From positions 1 through 64,000 of the forward strand of contig JAIXWM010000079.1 of the NCBI GenBank assembly GCA_027491255.1: 64,000 bases of DNA. The letters run 5' to 3'. Shown here one piece after another: positions 42,098-51,168 of the stretch (positions are counted from its first letter, which is position 1; every line of letters begins with the position of its first letter). This DNA is from Rubrivivax sp. Its GTDB lineage: Bacteria > Pseudomonadota > Gammaproteobacteria > Burkholderiales > Burkholderiaceae_C. Below the pieces are notes generated by a model. It was given only the letters and a program-made list of their open reading frames with translations, did no database searches and had not been told where the DNA came from. The position numbers were made by a program, and so were the translations under genes.

Positions 42098-43308
42098 TGC
42101 ACACGCTCCATGATCAGGGTGCCGGCCACGTGACGCGAGGCGAGCGCGCCGCCGATGCCGTTGGCCAGGGCCCAGGTGCAGCCGGGCACCTGCACCGCGG
42201 GGTGGGCCTCGCCGCGCAGCTGGCGCACGGCCTCGATGACCTTGGTCACGCCACCGCGGTTGGCCGGGTGGTTGTTGCACAGGCCGCCGCCATCGGTGTT
42301 GAAGGGCAGCCGTCCCACGCCCGAGATCAGATTGCCGTCCATCACGAAGCGTCCGCCCCCGCCCTTGCGGCAGAAACCCAGGTCTTCCAGTTGCATCAGC
42401 ACCGTGATCGTGAAGCTGTCGTACAGCGACGCGTACTGGATCTGCGCCGGTCCGATGCCGGCCTCGGCAAAGGCCGCCGGGCCCGACTGCGCCGCGGCCG
42501 ACAGCGTCAGGTCGACGCGGCCGCCCATCGCGTGGCGAATGGCCTCGCCGGTGCCGCGCACCATCACGAGCGGGCGCTTCAACGAGCGTGCGATCTCGGG
42601 CCGCGTGACGACGAGCGCGCCGCCGCCGTCGCTCATCACGCAGCAGTCCAGCCGGTGCAGCGGGTCGGCCACCATCGGCGATCGCACGACGTCGTCCACA
42701 GTGACCACCTGGCGCAGCATCGCGTGCGGGTTGTGCTGGGCGTGGTGCGAAGCCGCCACCTTGATCCAGGCCAGCTGCTCGGCCGTGGTGCCGAACTCGT
42801 GCATGTGGCGCCGCGCCACCATCGCGTACAGGTTCTGCGTCGCCGGGCCGTAGGGCAGCTCGAAGGCGAGCTCGGGGCAGTCGGGGTCGGGTGGGCGCAG
42901 CGCCAGGGGGCTCTTGCCGCCGCCCGCGCCGCCAGCCGCAGCAGCCGCACGGGCTTCTTCCATCTGGGCGCGCGGCCGGCCGGCCAGCGTGACCAGCGCG
43001 ACGTTGCAGCGCCCGGCGGCGATGGCCGCCGCGGCGTGCGCCACGTGCAGGATCGGCGCTGATCCGCCCGACTCGGTGCTGTCCAGGTGACGCAGCTTCA
43101 GCCCCAGGTACTCGGCCACCGTGGCCGTGCCCAGGCCGGGCGCGTCACCGGCGCAGAAATAGCCGTCGACGTCGGACATCGAGAGCCCGGCGTCGGCCAG
43201 CGCGCCGCGCGCCACGTCGGCGTGCAGGCGCAGCACCGACAGGCCGTCGGCCTTGCGGGTAGGGTGCTCCCAGGCGCCGACGATGGCGGCGCTGCCGTTC
43301 AAGGACAT
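42094..43308 (-). CDS. Thiolase-fold (SCP-x/Ltp2-like) protein
   Basis: AAIVGAWEHPTRKADGLSVLRLHADVARGALADAGLSMSDVDGYF, YASLYDSFTITVLMQLEDLGFC. Confidence 0.85.
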   Translation of the reverse strand: MSLNGSAAIVGAWEHPTRKADGLSVLRLHADVARGALADAGLSMSDVDGYFCAGDAPGLGTATVAEYLGLKLRHLDSTESGGSAPILHVAHAAAAIAAGRCNVALVTLAGRPRAQMEEARAAAAAGGAGGGKSPLALRPPDPDCPELAFELPYGPATQNLYAMVARRHMHEFGTTAEQLAWIKVAASHHAQHNPHAMLRQVVTVDDVVRSPMVADPLHRLDCCVMSDGGGALVVTRPEIARSLKRPLVMVRGTGEAIRHAMGGRVDLTLSAAAQSGPAAFAEAGIGPAQIQYASLYDSFTITVLMQLEDLGFCRKGGGGRFVMDGNLISGVGRLPFNTDGGGLCNNHPANRGGVTKVIEAVRQLRGEAHPAVQVPGCTWALANGIGGALASRHVAGTLIMERVQ

Positions 43309-43327
43309 GGCGGCTCCTGCGCGACGA

Positions 43328-44308
43328 TCAGGGCGCGGGCTTGAAGCCCGAGGCCTTGATGATCGGGCCCCAGTGGGCGAGCTCGGCGGCAAGCTGCTTG
43401 TCGACCTCGCTGCCGGGCTGGTAGTCGGCCACCTGCAGGAAGCGGCTCAGCATCAGCTCCTTCACGTCAGGCTGCGACAGGATCTGCCGCAGCGCGGCCT
43501 GCATGCGCTCGAGCTCGGGGCGGGCCAGGCGCGCCGGGCCCCACATCCCCATCCAGGCGTCGTCGCCGCCGGTGTCGAAGCCCTGCTCGGCCATCGTCGG
43601 CACGTCAGGCAGCAGCGCCGAGCGTTGGCGCGCGAATACGCCCACATAGTTCAGCTTGCCGGCCTTGACCTGCGCCAGCGCGTCGCCGGCGACCATGTTG
43701 CCCGCCAGGATCTGCCCGCCGACCATGTCGATCACCAACGGTCCGTTGCCGCGGTAAGGCACCACTTCCATGGCCACGCCCGCAGCCTTGCCGAACTGCA
43801 AGCCGTTGAAGTGGGTGTCGCCGCCCAGCCCCGCGGTGCCGAAGGTGGGCTGTCCGGCAGCCGTCCTGCGCCAAGCGAGGTAGTCCTTCGCATTCTTCAC
43901 GCCGGTGGAGGCGCTCACGACCATGGCCATCGGGTAGGCGTTGATGCGCGCCACCGAAGTGAAGTCCTTGTTCATGTCGTAGCCCAGCACCTCCACCGGG
44001 TAGGTCAGGTGCTGGAAGACGAAGGTGGCGTTGGGCGCGACCATGTAGGTCAGCCCGTCGGGCGCGGCGTTTTTCACGGCCTGCGCCGCCAGGCGGCCGC
44101 CGATGCCGGGTCTGTTTTCTACGACGACGGGCTGCTTCAACACCGCGGGCAGTCGGTCGGCGAGCACGCGCGCGATCGCGTCCGAGGCGCCCCCGGGCGG
44201 GAAGCCGACGAGGATGCGGATGGGCTTGTCGCTCTGGGCCTGCGCGCCGAGGGCCAGGGCACAGCCAAGCGCGAGCAGGCTGCGACGGACGATGCGGATC
44301 GGGGTCAT
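43328..44308 (-). CDS. Bug-family substrate-binding protein
   Basis: IRILVGFPPGGASDAIARVLADRLPAVLKQPVVVENRPGIGGRLAAQAVK. Confidence 0.92.
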   Translation of the reverse strand: MTPIRIVRRSLLALGCALALGAQAQSDKPIRILVGFPPGGASDAIARVLADRLPAVLKQPVVVENRPGIGGRLAAQAVKNAAPDGLTYMVAPNATFVFQHLTYPVEVLGYDMNKDFTSVARINAYPMAMVVSASTGVKNAKDYLAWRRTAAGQPTFGTAGLGGDTHFNGLQFGKAAGVAMEVVPYRGNGPLVIDMVGGQILAGNMVAGDALAQVKAGKLNYVGVFARQRSALLPDVPTMAEQGFDTGGDDAWMGMWGPARLARPELERMQAALRQILSQPDVKELMLSRFLQVADYQPGSEVDKQLAAELAHWGPIIKASGFKPAP

Positions 44309-44353
44309 CGGGAGTCTCCTGGGGTGGTTGGTCGAGGGTGGGAAAGCGGTGCG

Positions 44354-45496
44354 TCAGCCCGGGGCGGCGGCCTGGACCGCCGCGAAGCGTTGCAGGTGCT
44401 GGGAGGCGTCGCCGAACCACTGCCCGATGCCGATCAGGCGCCGGGCGTAGCGGCTGGCCACGCATTCGTCGGTCATGCCCATCGCGCCGTGCAGCTGGAT
44501 CGCATCCAGTGCGCAGCGGCGCGCCAGCTGGGCCGTCAGCGCCTTGGCGGCCGACAGCAGGCGCTGGCGCTCGGCGGCGCTGTCGGCCTGCAGCGCCAGC
44601 GCGGCGGCGCAGGCCATGGACTTGACCTGCTCGAGCGCGATCGCCATGTCAGCCACGCGGTGCTGCAGGGCCTGGAACTTCGCCAGCGGGGCGCCGAACT
44701 GGCGCCGCGTGCGCAGGTGCTCGGCGGTGATCTGGATCAGCGCGTCCAGCGCGCCCGCGGCCTCGGCGCACAGCGCGGCCTCGGCGCGGTCGACCGCGCG
44801 CTGCACCAGCGGCAGCGCGCCGCCCAGCGGGCCGACGATGCAGTCTTCGGCGGCCTGCACGCCGTCGAGCACCAGCGCGGCGGCACGTCGGCCGTCGATG
44901 GTGTCGTGCGCCTGACGCTGCAGGCCGGGCGTGCCGGCGTCGAGCGCGAACAGCGTCAGGCCCTGCGCATCATCTTCCGCGCCGGCGGTGCGCGCCACCA
45001 CCAGCAGCAGGTCGGCGTCGTCACCGCCCAGCACCAGCGCCTTGCGGCCGTCCAGGCGCCAGGCGCCGTCCGCCCACCGGGCGCTGCAGCGCACCTGCTG
45101 CAGCGCGTAGCGGGCGCCCGGCTCCTGGCAGGCCAAGGCCGCACCCAGACGGCCGTCGACCAGCGCCGGCAGCCAGCGCTGCCGCTGCGCCGGGCTGCCG
45201 GCCTCCGCGATCAGCGCGGCCGACATCAGCGCCGTGGGCACGAAGGCGCCTGCATCGAGCACGCGCCCGAGCTCCTGCGCCGCCAGCATCGCCTCCACCG
45301 GGCCCAGGCCCAGACCGACGTGCTCGGGGGCGACGTGCAGCCCCAACAGGCCCAGGCCCGCCAGCCCGGCCCGCAGGCTGGCGGCACGCTCGGGCGTCGG
45401 CGGCAGGCCGCGCGTCTGGGCCGGGTGCTCGGCCTCGCACCAGCGCTGCACCGCGTCGCGCAGCGCCAGGTGGTCATCGTCGAGACTGAAGTCCAT
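44354..45496 (-). CDS. Acyl-CoA dehydrogenase family protein
   Basis: ALRDAVQRWCEAEH, CQEPGARYAL, DAIQLHGAMGMTDECVASRYARRL. Confidence 0.9.
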   Translation of the reverse strand: MDFSLDDDHLALRDAVQRWCEAEHPAQTRGLPPTPERAASLRAGLAGLGLLGLHVAPEHVGLGLGPVEAMLAAQELGRVLDAGAFVPTALMSAALIAEAGSPAQRQRWLPALVDGRLGAALACQEPGARYALQQVRCSARWADGAWRLDGRKALVLGGDDADLLLVVARTAGAEDDAQGLTLFALDAGTPGLQRQAHDTIDGRRAAALVLDGVQAAEDCIVGPLGGALPLVQRAVDRAEAALCAEAAGALDALIQITAEHLRTRRQFGAPLAKFQALQHRVADMAIALEQVKSMACAAALALQADSAAERQRLLSAAKALTAQLARRCALDAIQLHGAMGMTDECVASRYARRLIGIGQWFGDASQHLQRFAAVQAAAPG

Positions 45497-45701
45497 CTAG
45501 ATCCTCATGGGGTCATCCAGCGTGGGGCCGGAAATGAAGGGATGGACCCCGAGCCGACGAACCCATGCGGGTCAGGCGATGAAATTCGCGCTCCCACCCG
45601 GGGAGAGGGGCTGAAGAGTTCGCCGTCTTCCTGGAGATGAGCGGTGCGTCCATTCGCCCAGGCGGGTTGCGCAGTCGTGCCCCGGGTCATCGGCGTGTCT
45701 C

Positions 45702-46904
45702 TCAAGCCGCCAGCACGGCGCGCGCAATCAGGTTGCGCTGCACCTCGTTGCTGCCGCCGTAGGTGGAGAGCTTGCGGCTGTCCAGGCAGTTGGCGGCCAG
45801 CGTGGCGCATTCGGCGACGGTGGGCAGCGGCAGCGCGTCGCCATCCCAGGCCTCGAGGAACTGGGCCTCGGCCGAGAACGGCAGGCTGTCGGGGCCGCCG
45901 ATCTCGAGCAGGGTCTCGTACAGGGCCTGCCGCAGCTCGGTGCCGCGCACCTTCAGCATCGAGGCCTCGACCTCGGGCGTGCGGCTGCGCTGGCCACGGC
46001 TGAGCAGGCGCAGCGCCGTCATCTCCAGCGCCATCAGCTCGATGCCGAACTGCGCCAGCCGCGCCTGCAGCAGCGCGTCGCCGGCCAGGCCCTGGCGCTC
46101 GGCCAGCGCCCGCGCCCGCGCGAGCTGCTGCTTGCACGAGCCGATGCCGGCGATGCCGGTGCGCTCGTGCCCGAGCAGGAACTTGCCGTAGCCCCAGCCC
46201 TGGTGCAACTCGCCCACCAGGTTCTCGCGCGGCACCCGCACCTGGTCCAGGTAGACCTCGTTCAGGTCGGTGCCGCCTTCGAGCATGCGGATCGGCCGCA
46301 CCGTCACCCCCGGCGAGGCCATGTCGATCAGCAGGAAGCTGATGCCCTCCTGCGGCTTGGCGGCCTGCGGGTCGGTGCGCACCAGCGCGAACATCATCGA
46401 GCACCAGGTGGCGTAGGACGTCCAGACCTTGTGGCCGTTGACGACGAAATGGCGCCCGTCGGGCTCGAGCAAGGCCGTGGTGCGCAACGACGCCAGGTCG
46501 GAGCCGGCGCCGGGCTCGCTGAAGCCCTGGGCCCACCAGGTGCGGCTGGCGCGGATGTCGGGCAGGTACTTCGCCTTCTGCTCGGGCGTGCCGTAGGCGA
46601 TCAGCACCGGGCCCAGCATCTGGATGCCGCTGGCGATGATGCGCGGCGCGCCGCCGAGCAGCGTCTCCTCGTCGAAGAGGTGGCGCTGCAGCGGGGTCCA
46701 ACCCGGACCGCCGTGTTCCACCGGCCAGCCCGGCGTGAGCCAGCCGCGGGCCTCGAGGATGCGGAACCATGTGACGTAGTCCGCGTGCTCGAGCCGCATG
46801 CCGAGCTCGACCTTGCGCCGGATGCCCGGCGGCAGGTGCTCGCGCACGAAGGCGCGCACCTCCTGGCGGAAGGCTTCTTCCTCGGGGGTGTAGGCCAGCC
46901 TCAT
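45702..46904 (-). CDS. Acyl-CoA dehydrogenase family protein
   Basis: TPEEEAFRQEVRAFVREHLP, WWAQGFSEPGAGSDLASLRTTA, NGHKVWTSYATWCSMMFALVRTD, LSTYGGSNEVQRNLIARAVL. Confidence 0.93.
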   Translation of the reverse strand: MRLAYTPEEEAFRQEVRAFVREHLPPGIRRKVELGMRLEHADYVTWFRILEARGWLTPGWPVEHGGPGWTPLQRHLFDEETLLGGAPRIIASGIQMLGPVLIAYGTPEQKAKYLPDIRASRTWWAQGFSEPGAGSDLASLRTTALLEPDGRHFVVNGHKVWTSYATWCSMMFALVRTDPQAAKPQEGISFLLIDMASPGVTVRPIRMLEGGTDLNEVYLDQVRVPRENLVGELHQGWGYGKFLLGHERTGIAGIGSCKQQLARARALAERQGLAGDALLQARLAQFGIELMALEMTALRLLSRGQRSRTPEVEASMLKVRGTELRQALYETLLEIGGPDSLPFSAEAQFLEAWDGDALPLPTVAECATLAANCLDSRKLSTYGGSNEVQRNLIARAVLAA

Positions 46905-49045
46905 GTGCCGGCCTCCACGCACAGCAGCGCGTCCAGCGCCAGCACGCCGTCGGGCCGCGCCACCAGCGGGTTGACGTCAATCTCGGTGATCGCCGGGTTG
47001 GCGCGCATCTGCGCGCCGATGACCGCCACCACGCGCGCCACGGCCTCGAGGTTCGCCCCCGGGGCGCCGCGGATGCCGGCCAGCAGCGGCGCGGCCTTCA
47101 GTTGCTGCAGTTCGTCGACGATGTCGGCCTCGGCCAGATCGGCGGGCAGCACGCGCACGTCCTTCAGCGCCTCGATCCACACGCCACCCAGGCCCACCAG
47201 CACCACCGGGCCCCACTGCGGGTCGCGCCGGGCGCCGACCACGAGCTCGACGCCGCGCGCGCCCATCGCCTCTACCAGCACGCCGTCGAGGGTGAGATCG
47301 GGCCGGTGGCGCGCCACGCTGGCATGCAGGCGCGCCCAGCCCTTGCACAGCGCGGCCTCGTCGGTCAGGCCGACGACCACGCCGCCGACGTCGCTCTTGT
47401 GCGGCAATTCGCTGGCCTGGGCCTTCAGCACCACCGGGTAGCCGATGCGCGCGGCCACGGCCAGCGCCTCGTCAAGATCGCGCGCCAGCGCCCCCGGCGG
47501 CACCGGGATGCCGGCCGCCGCCAGCCAGGCCTTGCCCTGGTGCTCGGCATACAGGCCGTTGGCGGGTACTGGGCCGGGCAGCGGCAGCGCGGCAGGGGCG
47601 GCTGCGGCGGCACGCCCCGCGCGCTGCAGCGCGCTGCCGTAGGCCGCCACGCGCCGCAGCGCGCGCAGGGCCCGGTCGGGTGAGCGGAACAGCGGCACGC
47701 CGCTGGCGCGGATGGCCTCCGTGAAGAAGGGCTCGACCGGCGCGTGGTCGCCGGTCAACACCAGCACCGTGGGCTTGGCGGCGCACGCAAGCGCCGGCAC
47801 GATGTGCTCGGCCTTGTCGCGCTGCGCGATCACCGGCCCCACCGGGATGCTGAGCACGCCGCTGCCGATGGCAGGGTCGGCCAGCATGGCGTGGATCAGC
47901 TCGCCGATCAGGCCCGGCTGGCGCACGCCGATGGTGGTGTAGTCCAGCGGGTTCTCGGCCACCGCATAGTCGGGCAGCAGCGCCTTCAGCGCCGCCGTGG
48001 TGGGCGCCGACAGCGCCGGCAGCGGCAGGCCGATGTCGTCGGCGAAGTCCAGCGCCAGGTTCTTCATCGCGCCCGAGCCGGTGACGAAGGCGGTGCCGCC
48101 CTCGGGCGGCTGCGGGTAGCGCATCAGCACCGCGGTGGTGTCGAACAGCTCGTCCAGCGTGTCGACCAGCACCAGGGCCTCGCGCCGCAGCAGTGCGCTG
48201 GCGCTGGCGTGGTCGCCCGCCAGCGCCCCGGTGTGCGAGGCGGCGGCGTCGCGGGCACGGGCGCTGCGGCCGGGCATCAGCAGCACCACCGGCTTGCCGG
48301 CAGCACGGGCCTGGCGCGCGAGCGCCAGGAACAGCTGCGGCCGGCGGATCTGCTCGGCGTACAGCGCGACCACCCGGATCTGCGGGTCGGCCAGGTAGTG
48401 CGCGAGCACGTCTTCCACCGTCACCGAGGCTTCGTTGCCCGTGGAGACGACGCAAGGCACGACCAGCCCGCGCGCGAGCAGCGCATCGCGCAGGTTGGCG
48501 GCCATCGCGCCGCTCTGCGCCAGCACCCCCACACCGGGGCGGCCCTCGGCCGGGTTGGGGGGCAGCGCCTCGAAGGTCAGCGGCACCGCGTCCTGGTAGT
48601 TGGTGTAGCCCATGCAGTTGGGCCCGAGCAGCAGCATGCCGGTGGATGCGGCCAGCTCGGCCACCCGCTGCTGGCGCGCGCGACCCTCGTCGCCCGCCTC
48701 GGCATAGCCCGAGGCGAACAGCACCGCGCTGCGGCAGCCGCGCGCGGCCAGGCTGCGCAGCGCGTCCAGCACGCCCGCCTCGGGGATGGCCAGCACGGCC
48801 AGATCCAGGTCGGTGGGCAGTTCGTCGACGGTCTTGACGCAGTCGCGGCCCTCGATCTGCGCGCTGCTGCGGCTGACCAGGTGCAGCGCACCGGGGTAGC
48901 CGAAGCGCAGCAGGTTGCCGAGCACGAAGCCGCCGAAGGACCGCGGGTCGGCCGAGGCGCCGACGATCGCGACCGAGCGCGGGCGCAACAGGGGCGTCAG
49001 AGAACGCGGGGCGTCCGGGAGGGAGGTGGGGTTCGAGGCACTCAC
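46901..49045 (-). CDS. Acetate--CoA ligase family protein (ADP-forming acyl-CoA synthetase)
   Basis: SVAIVGASADPRSFGGFVLGNLLRFGYPG, GPNCMGYTN, ATP-grasp C-terminal part YPVVLKAQASELPHKSDVGGVVVGL; GTG start at 49045. Confidence 0.9.
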   Translation of the reverse strand: MSASNPTSLPDAPRSLTPLLRPRSVAIVGASADPRSFGGFVLGNLLRFGYPGALHLVSRSSAQIEGRDCVKTVDELPTDLDLAVLAIPEAGVLDALRSLAARGCRSAVLFASGYAEAGDEGRARQQRVAELAASTGMLLLGPNCMGYTNYQDAVPLTFEALPPNPAEGRPGVGVLAQSGAMAANLRDALLARGLVVPCVVSTGNEASVTVEDVLAHYLADPQIRVVALYAEQIRRPQLFLALARQARAAGKPVVLLMPGRSARARDAAASHTGALAGDHASASALLRREALVLVDTLDELFDTTAVLMRYPQPPEGGTAFVTGSGAMKNLALDFADDIGLPLPALSAPTTAALKALLPDYAVAENPLDYTTIGVRQPGLIGELIHAMLADPAIGSGVLSIPVGPVIAQRDKAEHIVPALACAAKPTVLVLTGDHAPVEPFFTEAIRASGVPLFRSPDRALRALRRVAAYGSALQRAGRAAAAAPAALPLPGPVPANGLYAEHQGKAWLAAAGIPVPPGALARDLDEALAVAARIGYPVVLKAQASELPHKSDVGGVVVGLTDEAALCKGWARLHASVARHRPDLTLDGVLVEAMGARGVELVVGARRDPQWGPVVLVGLGGVWIEALKDVRVLPADLAEADIVDELQQLKAAPLLAGIRGAPGANLEAVARVVAVIGAQMRANPAITEIDVNPLVARPDGVLALDALLCVEAGT

Positions 49046-49280
49046 GAGAAGAAGTTTGGCATACCAAATATGCCTGTCAATACACCAATGAAGCCACATC
49101 TTGTTCGATGAGCCTTCAAGGATCGACGTACCACTCGAGCTCACGGCTTGTCATTTGGCTATTTATCTATTTAAAACAATGATTTATATTGACACCTCAG
49201 CCCGGACCGAGAGGGTCGAACAGACGATGTAAGTGTTTTCCCTAATGTATGCCACAAATAGTATCTGGCATTCTTTTCCC
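49046..49280. promoter_or_regulatory. AT-rich divergent promoter/operator region with palindromes flanking both start codons
   Basis: TTTGG-CATA-CCAAA (49055-49068), GGCATA-CCAAA-TATGCC (49058-49074), ATGCCA-N11-TGGCAT (49249-49271); marked AT-rich island in a GC-rich window. Confidence 0.7.
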
Positions 49281-50033
49281 GTGAACAGCATCTCACCCCC
49301 CCTGCAAGACACCCTCTCCACGGCCGACGACGAGGCCGCGGCCGGCGCCCGCCCGCGGGCCGGCCGCGCCGCCGACGTGCGTCAGGTGCTGCAGGAAGAA
49401 ATCGAATCCGGCCACCTGCCGCCCGGCGCGGCGCTCGACGAGCGCGCGCTGGCCGCGCGCTTCGAGGTCAGCCGCACGCCGGTGCGCGAGGCACTGCAGC
49501 AACTGGCCGCCGTCGGTCTGGTGCGCATCGCGCCCCGCCAGGGGGTCACGGTCGCGCGGCTGTCCATCACCCGCGTGCGCGAGACGCTTGAATACATCGC
49601 CGAGCTCGAGTCGGTCGCCGCCAAGCTCGCCGCGCGCCGCATCGACGCCGAACTGTCGCGCCGGCTCGATGACGCCATGGCGCGTTGCCAGGAGGCCGCC
49701 GTCAACGGCGGCGCGGCCGAATACTCGCTGGCCAACGCGGTATTCCACGAGGCGCTGTATGCCGGCTGCCGCAACGCCGTCGTGGCCGAGCAGATCCGCC
49801 AGGCCCGGCGCCTGATTCAACGTTACCGGGTGCGCGATTTCCAGACCCGCACGCAGCTGGCGCGCTCGCTGCAGGACCACCTGCGCATCGCGCGCGCGGT
49901 GCAGTCGGGCGACGAGGCCGCCGCCGCCGAGGCGATGCGCCTGCACGTGCCCGCGGGCACCACCGGCTTCTCGGAGTTCCTGGCCACGGTGCCCGCCCAC
50001 TTCTTCGAGCACGAGGGCGCCGATCACGGCTGA
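49281..50033 (+). CDS. GntR family transcriptional regulator (FCD domain)
   Basis: wHTH ..GRAADVRQVLQEEIESGHLPPGAALDERALAARFEVSRTPVREALQQLAAVGLVRIAPRQGVTVA; FCD C-terminal domain; GTG start. Confidence 0.93.
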   Translation: MNSISPPLQDTLSTADDEAAAGARPRAGRAADVRQVLQEEIESGHLPPGAALDERALAARFEVSRTPVREALQQLAAVGLVRIAPRQGVTVARLSITRVRETLEYIAELESVAAKLAARRIDAELSRRLDDAMARCQEAAVNGGAAEYSLANAVFHEALYAGCRNAVVAEQIRQARRLIQRYRVRDFQTRTQLARSLQDHLRIARAVQSGDEAAAAEAMRLHVPAGTTGFSEFLATVPAHFFEHEGADHG

Positions 50034-50130
50034 TTCCCGATCAGCCCCCTGCCCCCTGCCAACCCGTACCAACCCGCGCCGGCCCGCCCTGCCCCGGCGC
50101 CCCGCACCTCACCCCCGGAAAGACCGACCC

Positions 50131-51135
50131 GTGATCATCGACTCCCACGCCCACGTCGTGATGCCGCCGCAGAGCTTTCGCTTCATGGCCGAGCTCGTCG
50201 GAGGCCGCGGCAACCCGTCGGTCCCGCCGAAGATCGCCGACGAGGCGGTGCGCAAGGCAGCCGAGGAGATCGTGGCCACCATGGACCGCGTGGGCACCGA
50301 CATGCAGTTCATCTCGCCGCGGCCCTACCTGCAGATGCACTCGGTCCAGCCCGCACGCGTGACCGAGATCTGGACGCGCCACTGCAACGACCTGATCGCG
50401 CGCATGGTCGACATGTTCCCCAGTCGCTTCCGCGGGGTGGCGGGGCTGCCGCAGCACATGCACGACTCGCCAGCCGGGCTGTGCGTGGCGGAACTGGAGC
50501 GCTGTGTCGAGCAGCTGGGCTTCGTCGGCTGCCTGATCAACCCGGACCCGACCGAGGGCTCGGCGCTGCCGCCGCCGGGCCTGGGCGACCCTTTCTGGCA
50601 CCCGCTGTACGAGGCGATGACGCGGCTGGACGTGCCGGGGCTGATCCACTCGGCCGGCAGCTGCAGCCCGCGCGAGTCGTACACGCTGAAGTTCATCAAC
50701 GAGGAGAGCATCGCCATCGTGTCGCTGCTGCGCACGGACGTGTTCCAGCGCTTTCCGGCGCTGAAGATCGTGGTCGCGCATGCCGGCGGGGCCATCCCCT
50801 ACCAGATGGGGCGCTTTCGCAGCTGGAACGTGCGCAAGGGCGAGCCGCGCAGCTTCGACGAGCAGCTCAAGCAGCTGCACTTCGACACCTGCAACTACTC
50901 GAAGGAGTCGATCGAGCTGCTGCTGAAGGTGGTGGGCGTGCCCAACGTCGTCTTCGGCACCGAGAAGCCGGGCACCGGCAGCGCGCGCGACCCGCTGACC
51001 GACCGCGACTACGACGACATGAAGCCGGTGATCGAGAGCATCGAGTGGCTGAGCGCGCAGGACCGCGCCGACATCTTCGAGTGCAACTGCCGCCGCCTGT
51101 ACACGCGCGCCTTCCGCTCGGACCGGCAGGACTGA
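50131..51135 (+). CDS. Amidohydrolase family protein (ACMSD/LigJ-like)
   Basis: MIIDSHAHVV, VVAHAGGAIPYQMGRFRSWN, FGTEKPGTGSARDPLTDRDYDDMKPVIESIEWL. Confidence 0.85.
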   Translation: MIIDSHAHVVMPPQSFRFMAELVGGRGNPSVPPKIADEAVRKAAEEIVATMDRVGTDMQFISPRPYLQMHSVQPARVTEIWTRHCNDLIARMVDMFPSRFRGVAGLPQHMHDSPAGLCVAELERCVEQLGFVGCLINPDPTEGSALPPPGLGDPFWHPLYEAMTRLDVPGLIHSAGSCSPRESYTLKFINEESIAIVSLLRTDVFQRFPALKIVVAHAGGAIPYQMGRFRSWNVRKGEPRSFDEQLKQLHFDTCNYSKESIELLLKVVGVPNVVFGTEKPGTGSARDPLTDRDYDDMKPVIESIEWLSAQDRADIFECNCRRLYTRAFRSDRQD

Positions 51136-51168
51136 CGCCCCGAAAGCCCCAGAAGGAGGACGCCCGCG

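Noticed and set aside
43253-45640. 795-aa plus-strand ORF
   Set aside because: Antisense to Bug and acyl-CoA dehydrogenase genes; compositionally a shadow ORF.
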